From Alkalinema sp. RU_4_3 (GTDB lineage: Bacteria; Cyanobacteriota; Cyanobacteriia; Leptolyngbyales; Leptolyngbyaceae): a stretch of 39,089 nt of DNA. The position numbers and the translations under genes are program-made. The notes beneath the pieces were generated by a model. The model was not told the origin of the DNA. It worked only from the letters and a program-made list of their open reading frames with translations, and ran no database searches. Positions 9,554 through 19,200 of the stretch are shown here, piece after piece (position 1 is the stretch's first letter; each line of letters begins with the position of its first letter). The stretch is taken from the NCBI GenBank assembly GCA_012031975.1, contig JAAUSA010000018.1, forward strand, positions 1 through 39,089. Reading direction: 5' to 3'.

Positions 9554-10831
9554 TCACTCATGGCTGGGAAGCTGCCTGCCGTAGGGTACCGCATCAATCA
9601 CGTTTAACGGCACCATCACATGCCCTGGATTCAGGGAATAGATATAAGCCACAGAAATCACCCAATTAAGATGATTAATCGACATAAACGACACCTCCGT
9701 GAAGTTAAAGACCAAGGTATATAGTAGAAAGGAAAACATCCATAGGGTTCTATAGTCCTTAAGTATCAGATATAAAATTAAAGCCTTGCCAAGATTATAA
9801 AAATAGCCCAATATGAAAATAGAAAATCCTACAAAGCCCAAGTTGACCAAGATTTGAAGATAGCCATTATGGGCATGGACAGGCCCCCACTTATAGACCG
9901 TCCAGAGCATCTCCGTTTCCAAATGGGAAGCAGAAAAGAAAGAGCCATACCCGTAGCCCAATAGCGCTTTCATCTGAACAAACTCCCACAGTGAGTCCCA
10001 TAGCGGCGTTCTTCCGGAGATCGTAATGTCTTTATTATTGAAATCCAGGAACTCGCTGATATTAAAAATCAAGGCAGCCTGCACCATCAGAAACAGGACA
10101 ATCGAAAAACAAATCGCTGATACGCCCAGCTTCGATCGCAGTGAAGAATATTTCAGCACATTGAGAAGTATGACAATGGCGACAAGTGACAAAAGCGAGA
10201 TCGCTGATTTAGAGAAAATGATTAGAATTACCGAAAGAAGACAGGCCACACCACATAGGAGACGACGCCTGGGATACAGGCTAGCTAGGCCATAGAACAT
10301 CAGAAAGGAGATAAACATGTTTTCCCCCAGCGTGCTCTTATGAAGATAGATCCCCTTCCAGGCCCCCGAGATGGCCTCCGTATACATCACACCATCCCCC
10401 CGAAAAATAAACAGGAAACACAGGGGAATCGCCAGGCCAAAGGCCCAACCCATCAGCTTTAGCTGCCGATCGAAGCTATACTGCGTCCCCAAATAAAGAC
10501 CGAACAAGGTCGTCCCAATCAGCGAGATCACTTTTTTCAGGACAACAGTCGGCATGGAGGACCATAGGGCTGACGCCACGGCTAGGGCCAATAGAGCCAC
10601 CATCCACTTGTTTTTTAAAATAGCCCGACAGGTTAGTTGCCATCGCAGACCTAGCAGGGCGATCGTGACGAAATAGATTATCGAAGCGATCATCCTGAGC
10701 ATTGAGCTGCTTGAGTCAGGGCTATTCTGGGAATTACTCGTATCAATCACCAGCCCAAACAGCCCCTGGGAAAAGAAGAAAATAGAGGCTATGGCAAATA
10801 TCGTTTCACCCCATCGAAGTAGCTTTGTCAT
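9554..10831 (-). CDS. O-antigen ligase/polymerase (Wzy/WaaL-like) membrane protein
   Basis: A 425-residue, strongly hydrophobic protein with 10 or more membrane helices and one larger external loop (about residues 235-300). That loop carries SGRTPLWDSLWEFVQMKALLG, YGYGSFF and the histidine-containing HAHNGYLQILVNLG. The GRxxLW...HNxYL pattern is the signature of the O-antigen ligase/Wzy superfamily, which joins repeat units into a long chain at the periplasmic face. Its position beside the flippase gene and after a GT2 gene supports a polymerase role. The start is an ATG at 10831. Confidence 0.85.
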   Translation of the reverse strand: MTKLLRWGETIFAIASIFFFSQGLFGLVIDTSNSQNSPDSSSSMLRMIASIIYFVTIALLGLRWQLTCRAILKNKWMVALLALAVASALWSSMPTVVLKKVISLIGTTLFGLYLGTQYSFDRQLKLMGWAFGLAIPLCFLFIFRGDGVMYTEAISGAWKGIYLHKSTLGENMFISFLMFYGLASLYPRRRLLCGVACLLSVILIIFSKSAISLLSLVAIVILLNVLKYSSLRSKLGVSAICFSIVLFLMVQAALIFNISEFLDFNNKDITISGRTPLWDSLWEFVQMKALLGYGYGSFFSASHLETEMLWTVYKWGPVHAHNGYLQILVNLGFVGFSIFILGYFYNLGKALILYLILKDYRTLWMFSFLLYTLVFNFTEVSFMSINHLNWVISVAYIYSLNPGHVMVPLNVIDAVPYGRQLPSHE

Positions 10832-10843
10832 ATATAAATACTG

Positions 10844-11788
10844 CTAGGCCCCATGAATCTGCTTATATTCTTGATATTCAAACCCCAAGCTCCCCGAAAT
10901 CATCCCCGCCCCCAGGCACAGTCCCTGCACCCCTTGGACAAATTGTGATTTTCGACCGAGCGAAACCAGGGTCCCGACCAGACCTTGAACGAAACGAAAA
11001 CTCCCCTTGGCAATGCGCTTAACTCTAGTCTTCAAGGAACCATTCTGAACCAATTCACAAATCGCAAAGGAATTCCCCCGGCGATAGGCCCTTTTCCAGA
11101 GCCACTGCGGATTCGTCCGACTTTCCGGCAACCATTCCGTGACCAAGGCATTTTCGGCCCAGACCGCCCGATAGCCTTTTTCAAACAGCTGCATAAACAG
11201 GTGGGTATCTTCCGCCCCACTCAGGGCAAACCGCTCATCGAAGCGAAGATCGCGAAAGATCGCAGCCTTCGCCAATAGATTACTGGTATAGACATAGTTG
11301 TAGTTATGCCGCAGGTCCTGACCATTCGCCAAATTGGCCCGTTCAAAAAACCGTTGCAGCCAGCGATCGGTCGCCCCCATAAAGTAAGGTACCACAGGCC
11401 CCGTCAGCACATCGGCCCCAAACTCCATCTGGGCGGCCATCAACTCATCAAGCCAATGGCGATCCGCCACCTCGTCATCATCAAGGATCGCAATAAAATC
11501 GACTGGATATTTTTTCGCCATATCCACCGCATGGTTGCGGGCGATCGGAATCCCCCGCCGCCCTTCAATCTCGTATTCCAGGGCAATGCTATTTCTAGCC
11601 CTAAAGTCCTCACAGACCCTTCGAGCCGATCCCGCCGCGTCATTATCAACAATCACAATCCGCAGATCGGGCTGAATATTCTTGACAAACTGCTGCGCCG
11701 CCAGACTCTCTAGCAACCGACGCAATCCCTCGGGCCGAAAACAGGTTGTTACGCAAATCGCGATCGAAGTGGCTTGAATGTTTGACAT
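10844..11788 (-). CDS. glycosyltransferase family 2 (GT-A fold)
   Basis: About 314 residues from the ATG at 11788 (MSNIQATSIAICVTTCFRP). An in-frame ATG at 11830 would add 14 residues and overlap the Wzc stop codon as TAATG, so either start is possible. The GT-A core is clear: AICVTTCFRPEGLRRLLESL, the nucleotide-binding acidic residue in RIVIVDNDAAGSA, the metal-binding DDDE in FIAILDDDEVAD, and LSGAEDTHLFMQL, where the ED pair is the usual base region. The enzyme adds a sugar in the growing repeat unit. It lies 12 nt from the Wzy-like gene, so the two are probably co-transcribed. Confidence 0.85.
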   Translation of the reverse strand: MSNIQATSIAICVTTCFRPEGLRRLLESLAAQQFVKNIQPDLRIVIVDNDAAGSARRVCEDFRARNSIALEYEIEGRRGIPIARNHAVDMAKKYPVDFIAILDDDEVADRHWLDELMAAQMEFGADVLTGPVVPYFMGATDRWLQRFFERANLANGQDLRHNYNYVYTSNLLAKAAIFRDLRFDERFALSGAEDTHLFMQLFEKGYRAVWAENALVTEWLPESRTNPQWLWKRAYRRGNSFAICELVQNGSLKTRVKRIAKGSFRFVQGLVGTLVSLGRKSQFVQGVQGLCLGAGMISGSLGFEYQEYKQIHGA

Positions 11789-11829
11789 ATTGAATTTGAT
11801 TGAAGAGTAGAGCACCCAATGATCCCGCA

Positions 11830-14016
11830 TTACCTGCGACCCGCCACCGGGATTGGTTTGCCCCGCAAGGATTTACTGCCGCCTTCGCGATCGCGCCGAC
11901 CCTCCACCCCATTGACCACCATCCCCAACACCCGATGGCCCGACTGCCGCAGCCATTGACGCATGGTCTTTAACTGCTCAATCTCGACCTTGCCCAACCG
12001 CATGACAATCAGACTGCCATCCACCAAGCGATTCAACACGGTGCAATCCGCCGTCCCATTCAAAATGGGGGAATCAAACACCACAAAATCGTATTGGCCC
12101 ATCACCTGCTTCACCAAAGCTGCCATCGCCGTCGAATCGAGCAGCACCAGGGGATTAGGAGGCACCGTCCCGATCGGCAGCAGATCCAAATTATCCCGCA
12201 CCGCCACGATCGCCTGGTCCAGTTGCACCTGCCCGACCAGCAGATTACTCAGGCCCACCGCATTACTCGCGCCCCACACATGGTGCTGACAGCCGTAGCG
12301 CATATCGGCATCCACCACCAGCACTCGGCGCTGGCCCTGGGAAAGGGCCAGGGCCAGATTCGCCGCCACCGTCGATTTGCCCTCCTGGGCACCTGCGCTC
12401 GTCACCATGATCGATCGCGGCACCTGGTCCACGGGCAAAAACCGCAGATTCGCCTGCAACATTTGGTAGGCCTCCTGCCCCGCCAATTGCAGCGTATCGG
12501 ACAGCATCAATTGCGGCCTGCCCTCCAGGCTCGCTTCCCTGTGGGGAGGCGCCATCTGGGGAATCACACCCAGCAGAGAGTAGGGCATCAGCGCCGTAAT
12601 TTCCGGAATCGTCTTCACCGATCGATCGGCATAGTCCACCAAGAAAGCCAGCGACAGTCCCAGCAATAGTCCCGTTACGCCGCCCCCCAGAATGATCACG
12701 CCATTTTTGAGCAAAGCCCTATCTTCCGGGATAATCGCACTCGACACAATCCTGGCATTCCCCACAGTCTGATTTTCCGCCACCTGCACTTCCTTCAATT
12801 TATTCAGCAGCATATTGTAGGTGGTCTGGGCAGCATCCACCTGCCGCTGTAATTCCCGCTGGGTGGATTCTAGGGCCGGAATCGATTGGGACTTCGCCCC
12901 CATGGACGATCGCGACTGCACCAAGGAGGTCAAACCCTGTTTGAGACTGGTACGTTCTGTCTCAGCGCGGGCCAAATCCCCCACCAAGTCCTGCTGGGTC
13001 CGACTCATCTGCAACTGACCCAGGGAAACGGGCTGCCCCGTAATCTGCTGGGTCTGCTCCTGCAAGAGGGCCTGGGCCGCTGCCACCTGCTCCACTAGCT
13101 GTTTAATCTCCGGCGCATCCTCTTGGTAGAGGGTCCGTTGCTTGGCCAATTCACCCTCCGCCAGCCGCACCTCGGCTAGGGCCTTTTGCACCGCCTCCGA
13201 TTGATTCAGGGCATTCATTTGCAGGGCCTGATCCACATCCATACCAATTTGACTGCGCAACTGCGCCACGCGGGCCTCGGCCTGGGACAATTGGGCGGCG
13301 GAGCTATTGATATTTTGCGTTAACAGACCAATATTGCGGACCGATTCCTCAGTTTCCCGCCCCAGGGCCACCACGCCATTGGTCTCCCGGAAGCGTTGCA
13401 GGGCGTTTTCGGCCTTGCGGACGGCATTCTCGGTCTTGGGTAGCTCCGCTAAGATAAACTCGCGGGCCGCGATCGTCTGCGATCGATTTACCTTGACATT
13501 ATTGGTGATGTAGTCCTGCATCACCTGATTAACCAAGCGAACAGAGCGATCGGCATCATCAGACCTGTACATCACCTGCAAGATATCGGTCCCCGTCACA
13601 GGTTTAACCGTCAGCTTTTTCGCCACTTTGATCGCACTGATCGGTTGACCCTTGTGATCCCTCAAATCCAAGGTTTTTACCGAGGTCTCAAGGACAGGCA
13701 GGGACTTCAAAATTTCAGCCTCCGTACTCAGGGGATCGCTTCTAGAAGTAGCCGCTTTGATCTCCGAGGACTTTGGATTGATGCCCACCAGTTGCGAGGA
13801 TTCATCCGGCTTGACCAGCAGCATCCCCTGGGCACGATAGTTTTTTGACTGGAACAATACATAGAGACCTGCCAAGGTGAGTCCAGCCAACAACCCAGCT
13901 AGCACCAAACCCCAGCGACGCTGTAATACCTGCCAGTATTTCTGGAGATCTATCTCCTCAATGAAGTTAACGGTCTCGATCGCCGAGGTGGATGTCGGGA
14001 CTAAGTCATTTTTCAT
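11830..14016 (-). CDS. wzc: polysaccharide copolymerase with cytoplasmic BY-kinase-like domain (Wzc-type)
   Basis: A 728-residue protein of the Wzc type, which controls chain length and export. An N-terminal Wzz domain with a first membrane helix (about 36-55) is followed by a long coiled-coil/GNVR periplasmic region (about 195-410) and a second helix (about 438-460). The cytoplasmic CpsD-like domain then carries Walker A (SAGAQEGKST, 540-549), Walker A' (VLVVDADM, 565-572) and Walker B (DFVVFDSP, 643-650). The C-terminal tail (EGGSKSLRGKPIPVAGRR) has no tyrosine cluster; the last Tyr is residue 642. It is 118 nt downstream of the Zn-ribbon gene and overlaps or abuts the GT2 gene. Confidence 0.9.
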   Translation of the reverse strand: MKNDLVPTSTSAIETVNFIEEIDLQKYWQVLQRRWGLVLAGLLAGLTLAGLYVLFQSKNYRAQGMLLVKPDESSQLVGINPKSSEIKAATSRSDPLSTEAEILKSLPVLETSVKTLDLRDHKGQPISAIKVAKKLTVKPVTGTDILQVMYRSDDADRSVRLVNQVMQDYITNNVKVNRSQTIAAREFILAELPKTENAVRKAENALQRFRETNGVVALGRETEESVRNIGLLTQNINSSAAQLSQAEARVAQLRSQIGMDVDQALQMNALNQSEAVQKALAEVRLAEGELAKQRTLYQEDAPEIKQLVEQVAAAQALLQEQTQQITGQPVSLGQLQMSRTQQDLVGDLARAETERTSLKQGLTSLVQSRSSMGAKSQSIPALESTQRELQRQVDAAQTTYNMLLNKLKEVQVAENQTVGNARIVSSAIIPEDRALLKNGVIILGGGVTGLLLGLSLAFLVDYADRSVKTIPEITALMPYSLLGVIPQMAPPHREASLEGRPQLMLSDTLQLAGQEAYQMLQANLRFLPVDQVPRSIMVTSAGAQEGKSTVAANLALALSQGQRRVLVVDADMRYGCQHHVWGASNAVGLSNLLVGQVQLDQAIVAVRDNLDLLPIGTVPPNPLVLLDSTAMAALVKQVMGQYDFVVFDSPILNGTADCTVLNRLVDGSLIVMRLGKVEIEQLKTMRQWLRQSGHRVLGMVVNGVEGRRDREGGSKSLRGKPIPVAGRR

Positions 14017-14134
14017 AGGGTTTCATCCATCAAAATACAGGTAGACAACAGCGATAAATTGGGTATAAAATTTGACTACTCGAACTTAAGAGTAATCAAT
14101 CTTACAAAAATGAAATTAAGTACAAGCGAATCAA

Positions 14135-14563
14135 TTAGCCAGACCAGCGCAGGGATTTATTGCCATTGCATTGATAGTCATTGCGCCTGGCAGCATTGCG
14201 GGTAAACTCACCCACCGAACTATTTCCGACCGGGTCCATCACACCAGAGACCTGCATCCACAATTCCCGAGATGCCAGACTCACCTGATACTGATTGTCC
14301 TGGATGCGGACGTAATACCAATTTCTACATTGGCATTGCGCACACCAAAATTCTTCCAGCCATTCCCCAGATAGCGCAACCGTAGTGCGGTTTGCCAACA
14401 GTGCCTGGGCATTTTGCGGATTCAGGCCACGCGATCGTAGCTGCTCAACCTGATCAGCATATAGGCTGTATTTTTTACTGGCACTGTCTAGATAACATCC
14501 ATGGTTCGGACAGAAAATCCCGCGTCGCTTAGAACGCTTCCGATTGCGGTTACAACGATACAT
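14135..14563 (-). CDS. small zinc-ribbon-like protein, first gene of polysaccharide cluster
   Basis: A 142-residue basic protein from the ATG at 14563 (MYRCNRNRKRSKRRG). A GTG 12 nt upstream is less likely. Cysteine pairs are FCPNHGCYLD and FWCAQCQCRNW, and the spacing suggests one or two metal-binding knuckles. A helical segment between them (SLYADQVEQLRSRGLNPQNAQALLAN) is followed by a beta-rich part. I do not recognise a named family. Its place upstream of wzc suggests a link with the cluster, perhaps regulatory, but nothing in the sequence proves it. The DNA upstream holds the GTA-N8-TAC palindrome. Confidence 0.65.
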   Translation of the reverse strand: MYRCNRNRKRSKRRGIFCPNHGCYLDSASKKYSLYADQVEQLRSRGLNPQNAQALLANRTTVALSGEWLEEFWCAQCQCRNWYYVRIQDNQYQVSLASRELWMQVSGVMDPVGNSSVGEFTRNAARRNDYQCNGNKSLRWSG

Positions 14564-14595
14564 AGAGACACCCACTGACCGATAAAATGCACCAA

Positions 14596-14617
14596 CTCAG
14601 TACGTAAACATACTGAG
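14596..14617. promoter_or_regulatory. candidate NtcA-type operator upstream of the polysaccharide cluster
   Basis: CTCAGTA (14596-14602) and TACTGAG (14611-14617) are perfect 7-bp arms around an 8-nt centre. The inner part is exactly GTA-N8-TAC, the consensus of the cyanobacterial nitrogen regulator NtcA. It ends 33 nt upstream of the Zn-ribbon start codon. I see no TAN3T box at the spacing expected for class II activation, so if it is real it may act by repression. It could also be an RNA hairpin in the leader. Confidence 0.4.
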
Positions 14618-15077
14618 ACCATCTTAAGTTGATAGATGGGAAAATTAAAAGTAGATGCACGCAAAAAGTTCAGATTTAACTCACATATAGTTTGTATAAA
14701 GTAGCTGTCAGACCCGTTAGGTCAAACAACCCACAACAAACCTACATCAGTCACCGTAGATAAACTGAGATCCCCAGGGGACCATCAAAGTTCAACTCTC
14801 GGCTGAAAGGACTCTTCAGAGAAATCCGGAAGTATTTGATTTTTTTTTACAATACCACGACCCATCTCAACGAACCGCGACCTAAGCCAAACAGCGCAAA
14901 AAATCCGTAGAAACTAGGCAGTAATGTTAAGGTTCTGTGAATTCTTTTCTTTGAAGAAATAAACAAAGCTATTTTGGCCTGTTTTGTTGCAGCAACCTGC
15001 GATCGATTGCGCCAAAAAAAGAAGCGCTCCCAAAAAGGAACAATTCTCTCGATCAATATCTGTATCCAGACTCACAA
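14618..15077. other. gene-free stretch between Zn-ribbon gene and tRNA-Gly
   Basis: About 460 nt. I see no convincing coding region. The two short open frames here lack a plausible start context, and one runs straight through the tRNA. It is A+T-rich near 14640-14720, with TATAC/TATATG elements on the minus strand that could be promoter parts for the cluster. An 8-T run lies at about 14840-14847. Confidence 0.5.
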
Positions 15078-15148
15078 AGCGGGTGGGGGGAATCGAACCC
15101 CCATCATTAGCTTGGAAGGCTAAGGTTTTACCACTAAACTACACCCGC
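15078..15148 (-). tRNA. trnG-UCC: tRNA-Gly (anticodon UCC)
   Basis: Read on the minus strand, a 7-bp acceptor stem (GCGGGTG with CACCCGC) is followed by a short D arm (GTTTAGTGGTAAAAC), an anticodon stem TTAGC/GCTAA with loop CTTCCAA (anticodon TCC), and a T arm GGGGG-TTCGATT-CCCCC. The discriminator base is U, as usual for bacterial tRNA-Gly, and the CCA end is not encoded. Length is 71 nt. It decodes GGA/GGG codons. Confidence 0.96.
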
Positions 15149-15181
15149 ATGCAACCTCATAATAGCATACTCCAAAACAGC

Positions 15182-16195
15182 CTAGATAATCTCAACTTCT
15201 AACGTAACTCTCCAATCACTGCTCAGCACTGGAACTTGCAAACTAGTCTGAATACTTGGTCTATACGTTATCCGCTCGCTAGTCAAGATCGCCTTAGCAA
15301 ACTCAAGCTGAACCGACGAGACTGTTTGACCCGGCTCTAATCGAATTGAGTCATTCTGTACCAAACAGATCGGACGATCGCCATCTTGCCTACAGAGGAC
15401 AGACAGCGAAACTGCCACTTGAAATTTTTCACCCTTAGCAAATTGTGATGAACTTTGAACTTGAACGGGTTCATCACTCATCGTGATTCCCAAGATTGCC
15501 GACTGCACATCCCCTGGCTTAAAACCTGTAGGAATATGATCCTTTGAAATGATTACACCTCGACTAGAGACAGTTTCACCACTACCCTCACTCAATTTCT
15601 TATCACTTTCTGCGACCTCTACAGGATCCTGCTTCGGTGGTTCCTTTATGGGAACAGTCGGAGGTACTGGTTTTGGGACTTGCCCGGTCGAAGAATTCTG
15701 TTCCTTTCGAGAAGACGCTTTGGCAGGCTTTCCAGATTCTTGTACTGGAGACTTGGGCAACGTCGCCGATCGCGTTGGAGACTTGGGCCTAGGCTGCATC
15801 ACAGAGCTTGGGACCAGAGAAGGCGTCGGGCTAGGAGGTACGGGACTAGGCGTCGGACTAGGAGGTATGGGACTGGGCGTTGGACTGGTACTAGGCGCGA
15901 TCGCCACATCCTCCGGCGAGTCAGGAGCCGGAACCACAGGATCTGGCTTCGGAGCCTCCACTACAGCCACCTTCTCCGGCGGCAAAATCTCCCCATTCGC
16001 CCCCACCTCCACAAACTCCACAGGCGCAGGTTCACCCCCAGCCTGCTGCCCCGCCACCCGCACAATCGCAAACCGCACCATGCCCAACACCAGCGCATGG
16101 CCCAGAAAAGAGCCCATCAAACCCAACAGCAGCACATACTGCGGCTCACGATGGGCCAGACTTCCCGTAAATTTAGGCTCCTCGAACTCAGACAT
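15182..16195 (-). CDS. single-pass membrane protein with Pro/Ser-rich linker (TonB-like architecture)
   Basis: A 337-residue protein with a short cytoplasmic N-terminus, one membrane helix (about 20-42, YVLLLGLMGSFLGHALVLG) and a long Pro/Ser/Thr linker. The linker has tandem PTPSP-type repeats at about residues 100-130, repeated at DNA level near 15820-15890. A C-terminal domain of about 110 residues follows, with two Cys (LSVLCRQ and ICLVQND) and beta-strand character. The layout resembles TonB-like energy transducers that span the periplasm, but I do not see the TonB C-terminal motif, so function is open. It lies between tRNA-Gly and cyaC, 52 nt downstream of cyaC, and could be co-transcribed with it. 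Confidence 0.7.
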   Translation of the reverse strand: MSEFEEPKFTGSLAHREPQYVLLLGLMGSFLGHALVLGMVRFAIVRVAGQQAGGEPAPVEFVEVGANGEILPPEKVAVVEAPKPDPVVPAPDSPEDVAIAPSTSPTPSPIPPSPTPSPVPPSPTPSLVPSSVMQPRPKSPTRSATLPKSPVQESGKPAKASSRKEQNSSTGQVPKPVPPTVPIKEPPKQDPVEVAESDKKLSEGSGETVSSRGVIISKDHIPTGFKPGDVQSAILGITMSDEPVQVQSSSQFAKGEKFQVAVSLSVLCRQDGDRPICLVQNDSIRLEPGQTVSSVQLEFAKAILTSERITYRPSIQTSLQVPVLSSDWRVTLEVEII

Positions 16196-16247
16196 CTATA
16201 TATAAGGCAGAAAAACGCCTATACAGTGTAGCCAAAGTTCACCCGCT

Positions 16248-19200
16248 TTATACCCGCGCCACCGATCGCGCCGGCTCCGGCTCCACCCAAAAGGTCAACA
16301 CCGTCTCATCAATACCCTTCAACCGCAACGGCTCACCCTTCACCACGTCCTCATCCAAATAGTCCGCCACCGCCGCCGACACCAGAATCCGCCTCGGCTC
16401 CGCCTCCGTCTGCAACCGCGCCGCAATATTCACACTCGGCCCGATCGCCGTATAGTCCGATCGCGCCGCCCCCCCAAACATCCCCGACCACCGCCGTACC
16501 CTGGTGAATCCCACAACGGAAGGCCAGATCCGGCAATCCCTGCTCCAGCCACTTCTGGTTCAGCACCGCCAGCTCCCGGTACATCTGCCGCGCCGTCGCC
16601 ACCGCCCGCCGCACCTGCTCATTCGGCGTCAAATCCTCCGGCGCCCCAAACAACGCCATAATCGCATCCCCCATAAACTTATCCACAGTGCCGCCATTGT
16701 CAAAGACCGCCTGGGTCATCGCCGCCAAATACTCATTCAGCATCTCCGCCATACGCCGCGATCGCAACGTATTCGACAGCTGCGTAAAGCCCACAATGTC
16801 GCTAAACAGCACCGTCACCAGCCGAGGCTCAGGCCGCAGATCCAGAGTCAAATCCCCTGCCGCCGCCCGCTGCACCATCGAAGGCGGCAGGAAGCGCTTC
16901 AGCACCGACTCCGTCAGATAGGTGTTCAGCTCCGTCATCTTGCGCTCATTGGCCTTCAGCGACAGGAGATTCCGGACTTCAGCGAGCAACATACGATCGT
17001 TAAAGGGCTTCGACAGATAGGCATCGGCCCCCTGCTCCATCCCCTCTAGGTGGGTGTTTTCGTCCGCCTTAGCCGTCAGCAGAACGATCGGCGTCCCCTT
17101 AAGCTTCCCGTCCTGGCGAATCATCCGAATCATATCCAGACCCGACACCTGGGGCATCATCAAGTCCGTGACAATAAGATAGGGATTTTTCTCCTGGGCC
17201 ACCTTGAAACCCTCACCGCCATTGCGGGCCGTCACCACGCTATAGCCCTGCTGACGCAAAATGCTCGACACATAGCTGCGCAGATCCGGATTGTCATCCA
17301 CCACCAAAATCAACTGGCCCGTCTCACCCACCACCGTTTCACCGGGGATCGCCTCGGGATAGAAGGTATCGATCGGTTTGCCCAGATCCTCATCTTGGAG
17401 TTCGGTTTCTAAATCCGCCAGTTCGACGAGGGCGCGATCGGTCTGGACCTCAGCTTGGACTTCGACAATTTGATCGCTGGGCAAATGCTCCTTCCCAGTC
17501 TTCAGCCAAATGCTGAACAGACTGCCCTCACCATGGGTAGACTTGACCGTAATCTTGCCCCCATGCATCTCTACCAGTTCCTTCACCAGGGCCAGCCCCA
17601 GCCCCGTCCCTTCATAGCCCCGATTGGCCGACCCCTCCGCCTGCCGGAACCGCTCAAACAGATGCTCGATCTGATCGGCTCGAATCCCAATCCCCGTATC
17701 CGCCACCTCCAGCAGACATTGGTCCCCCAAGGGCCGCAGCACCACCGTAATCGTCTTCCCGGCGGGCGTAAACTTCATAGCATTCGACAGCAGATTGTAC
17801 ACCACCTTGTCGAACTTTTCGAGATCCAAATACATCGGCGGGCAGAAACTCAAATCCGCCGTCAGCCGAATCCCCTTCTTCTCGCAGTAGGGCCGGAAGG
17901 ACTCGACAATCTGACTGACAAAGTCCATCGTGTCACAGGGATGGAAACTCGGCTGCATCCGGCCCGCATCCAAGCGCTGCAAGTCCAAGAGCTGATTGAC
18001 CAGTCTGAGCAGGCGGCGGGAATTGCGCAGCGCGATCGACGCCTGATCAAAGGGCAAATCCTGTCGCCCCATCACCGCCGTCTCCAACGGCCCCACCATC
18101 AAGGTCAAAGGCGTCCGAAACTCGTGGGAAATATTCTGGAAAAACTCCGTCTTCTGGCGATCGGCCTCGATCAACTGCTCCGACTGACGGCGCATGGTTT
18201 GATACAAATTGGCCTGCTGCACGGCAATCGCCGCCTGGGCCGCCACCGTCTGGACCAGCTGCAATTCCGAAGGCTGCCAAAAGCGCGGCGCTTGGTTTTG
18301 GCGCAGGGAGATACTGCCGATGATCCGCTCCTCGGTGATCAACGGCACCACCAGCAGCGCCCTTGCGGGAGAGCGAAACTCCGGCGCATGGAATTCCGGA
18401 TGCTGGATCAAATCATTCAGCACCACAGGGGCACGTTCTACTAGCAGACGCTTAAGGACCGGGTTACCCTCGATCGGCACCTTAGACTTGGGCAGCGATC
18501 GCGTAATCGTGGTTTCGGCCGTAGCATTGCGGGCAGCTTCCAGGTCGATCACACCGAGGCTGGCATCGTAGAGCCCGACACACTGCACGTAGGCATCATC
18601 CTCGGTCCACATCGACAGGGCACAGCCATCGGCCTGGAGGGCCTGACCCAACTGCTGGGTGATCGCACTAAAAATTTCCTCGGGATCCAGACTCGATCGA
18701 ATCGAAGCCGTCACGGTGTTGATCAGCGATTCTCGCTTAGCCAAGGCTCGCACCTGTTCGTAGGCATGGGACTGGGCCAGCGCTAGAGCCGCCTGATCCA
18801 CGACCATCGCCACCATCTCCACTTCGTCTTCTTGCCAGGCCTTCACCTCGCCCCCACGATGGAGCGCCAACACCGCAATCGTCTCCCGCTGGGCAATCAA
18901 CGGCACAATCAAACTCGATCGCAGATTGAGATTTTGATAGACCTGCTGGGTTGCGGGATAGGCCGCCAGGGGGGACTCCGGGGCGATTGCATCCTCTAGC
19001 AATTCCACCTCGCCAACGGTCCAAATCGTCTGACTCAAGGGTTCAGAGGGCAGCAACGGGGAGATCTGCCCCTTGCTTTCCCCGGACCCGCAATACACCA
19101 CTCCATGCCCCTCCAACATGCCATTCTGGGCCGGACGGAGCAGGCAATAATCCATCTCGAAGGCCGAGCCAACGCTGCCCACAATCGATTTGATCAGCTC

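Noticed and set aside
14984-15202. A 72-codon frame reading GGIEPPSLAWKAKVLPLNYTR
   Set aside because: It runs through tRNA-Gly; this peptide is the classic false translation of that tRNA.
17455-18444. A 329-codon open frame opposite cyaC, and similar long frames at 16504-17412
   Set aside because: Low-complexity Arg/His/Pro/Gln-rich products, typical of the reverse complement of a GC-rich gene.
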